Below, in pieces: positions 62,821-64,000 of a DNA stretch of 64,000 bases (positions are counted from its first letter, which is position 1; every line of letters begins with the position of its first letter). A model generated the notes under the pieces. It searched no databases, was not told the origin of the DNA, and saw only the letters and a program-made list of their open reading frames with translations. The position numbers and the translations under genes are program-made. The DNA lies in assembly GCA_019155185.1 (NCBI GenBank), contig CM032794.1:2643988-2707987 (forward strand), in the 5' to 3' direction. This DNA comes from Beaufortia kweichowensis. Its lineage: Eukaryota; Chordata; Actinopteri; Cypriniformes; Gastromyzontidae.

Positions 62821-64000
62821 ATTTATTAAAACCAAAGTGCTTTGTTTTGCGTTGTTTTACTTAATACACAAAACACAGTCTAGCACATTAGGTTTTCTTA
62901 AATATGAAAAAATATAAATGTGTTGAGAGGGTAATATAGCTTGGTTTTAATAAATAGCGCTGCTTGTAAATTGTTATTTAATGTGTGTCTGTGAACTGCA
63001 GCGTTCCCTTCCACGTCCTAGATTTGTCCGGTAATGATCCTTTGACCCACAGTACAGAACTGGTTTGCAGTTGTTGGTGGAGAGACTGGAAAAGAAAACA
63101 TGGGAAATACTTAAAGCAACTAGCAGCAGGAAAATGCAACTGGCAAATTTGACCTTGTTGTTTGACTTGGCTTTATGAGATGGAAATTGACAATAATGAG
63201 AAGCGGTACAGAGGACTTTTCTATTTATCACCGTCTGATATCTGCTTCTCTCTAATACAGCTGTCATCTTTCACTAAATCCTCTAGATAACCTGTCTGTG
63301 CTCAATTTCAGTCCTGTTCTCAGTCTTGTATTAAACATATCTCTCTTACCCTTCTCCTTCTTTTCTCAGCTCATGGTTTCATCCCCTTGAAAGCCCCTTC
63401 TATACTTCGTTTATACACAGCCTAGGCTAATAAATGCTCTCTATTCCTTAAACACAGGTTGTTTATTTACCACCATCATAAGGATGATTTTACTCATTAG
63501 TCTTTCCTCATCCTGCTGTGTTGTGGATGTTGCATTAGTACCTCAGACATCTATTACAGTCAACAGCAAGGACAAAATGTCTGGCAGATGTATTTTCTAG
63601 TAACATACCCTTCTGCGTCCATGTCTGAACTTTACTGTTATGTTGACATTCATTTCAATTCCTCCCACTCCAAGTTCATCTTATACTTTTGCTATATTTA
63701 GTTTTATCTACTGTATAGTTTGCACAGTCTATAGAGTTGACCAGATTTAATTTCACTGCACATGGTGTAGCTAATATAACTGTGTGTGTGACAAATCCCG
63801 AATCGTTTTTCCGTTTGCTTTATGTTGAATATGAAGGTAATGGAGCACCTGAAGAACAATGATATATTAAGCCTCTGATGTTAATGTAAAGCAGGGACAA
63901 TAATGCAGAGAAGGAGGACGTCCAGTCTCGCCTGTTTTCTGATCAATTATTACAAGGCATTTGTGATTTTCCTCCCAGTATGCTCAATCATTTTCAACTT
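62821..64000. other. Intron 2, end of window, nothing recognised
   Basis: No collagen-type exon, repeat or other feature seen up to the window edge. Confidence 0.45.

Overview
The window is vertebrate nuclear DNA, AT-rich and intron-poor in coding content, almost certainly from a ray-finned fish and most likely a cyprinid or close relative. The clues are tRNA-derived SINEs that look like the HAmo type of cyprinids, several small palindromic (MITE-like) families common in cypriniform genomes, and long (TC)n, (TG)n and GAAA microsatellites. There are no bacterial-type operons, no rRNA, no CRISPR array and no convincing free-standing tRNA gene.

One gene is identified with good support: the 5' end of col25a1 (collagen type XXV alpha 1, the membrane collagen also called CLAC-P), on the + strand. 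Coding exon 1 is 18646-18942 and coding exon 2 is 19140-19209, separated by a 197-base intron. Together they encode a short basic cytoplasmic tail, one signal-anchor helix, a coiled-coil-like stalk, a furin-type site and the Cys-X-Cys lead-in to the first Gly-X-Y repeats. No further Gly-X-Y exon was found downstream, so 19210-64000 is read as the large second intron.

Layout. 1-18050 is 5' flanking DNA with MITEs, SINE pieces, a CpG-dense block (about 8140-8640), a 156-base near-palindrome (14038-14193) followed by an exon-like open segment, and a MITE (17769-18050) next to the gene. 18051-18645 is the proximal promoter and 5' leader. 19210-64000 holds a 260-base (TC)n tract, a 17-base minisatellite (21886-22075), paired copies of two TIR-bearing MITE families, SINEs, an AT-rich degenerate satellite (43005-43365), a perfect 15-bp hairpin (46895-46930), a GT-rich minisatellite (57580-57960) and long stretches with nothing recognisable.

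No new multi-gene system was found. The more interesting items are the conserved processing site in the collagen, the nested palindrome with an exon-like flank, the self-complementary elements, and a minisatellite that stays open in all three frames of one strand. Repeat-family names are from recognition by eye, and none was checked against a database.
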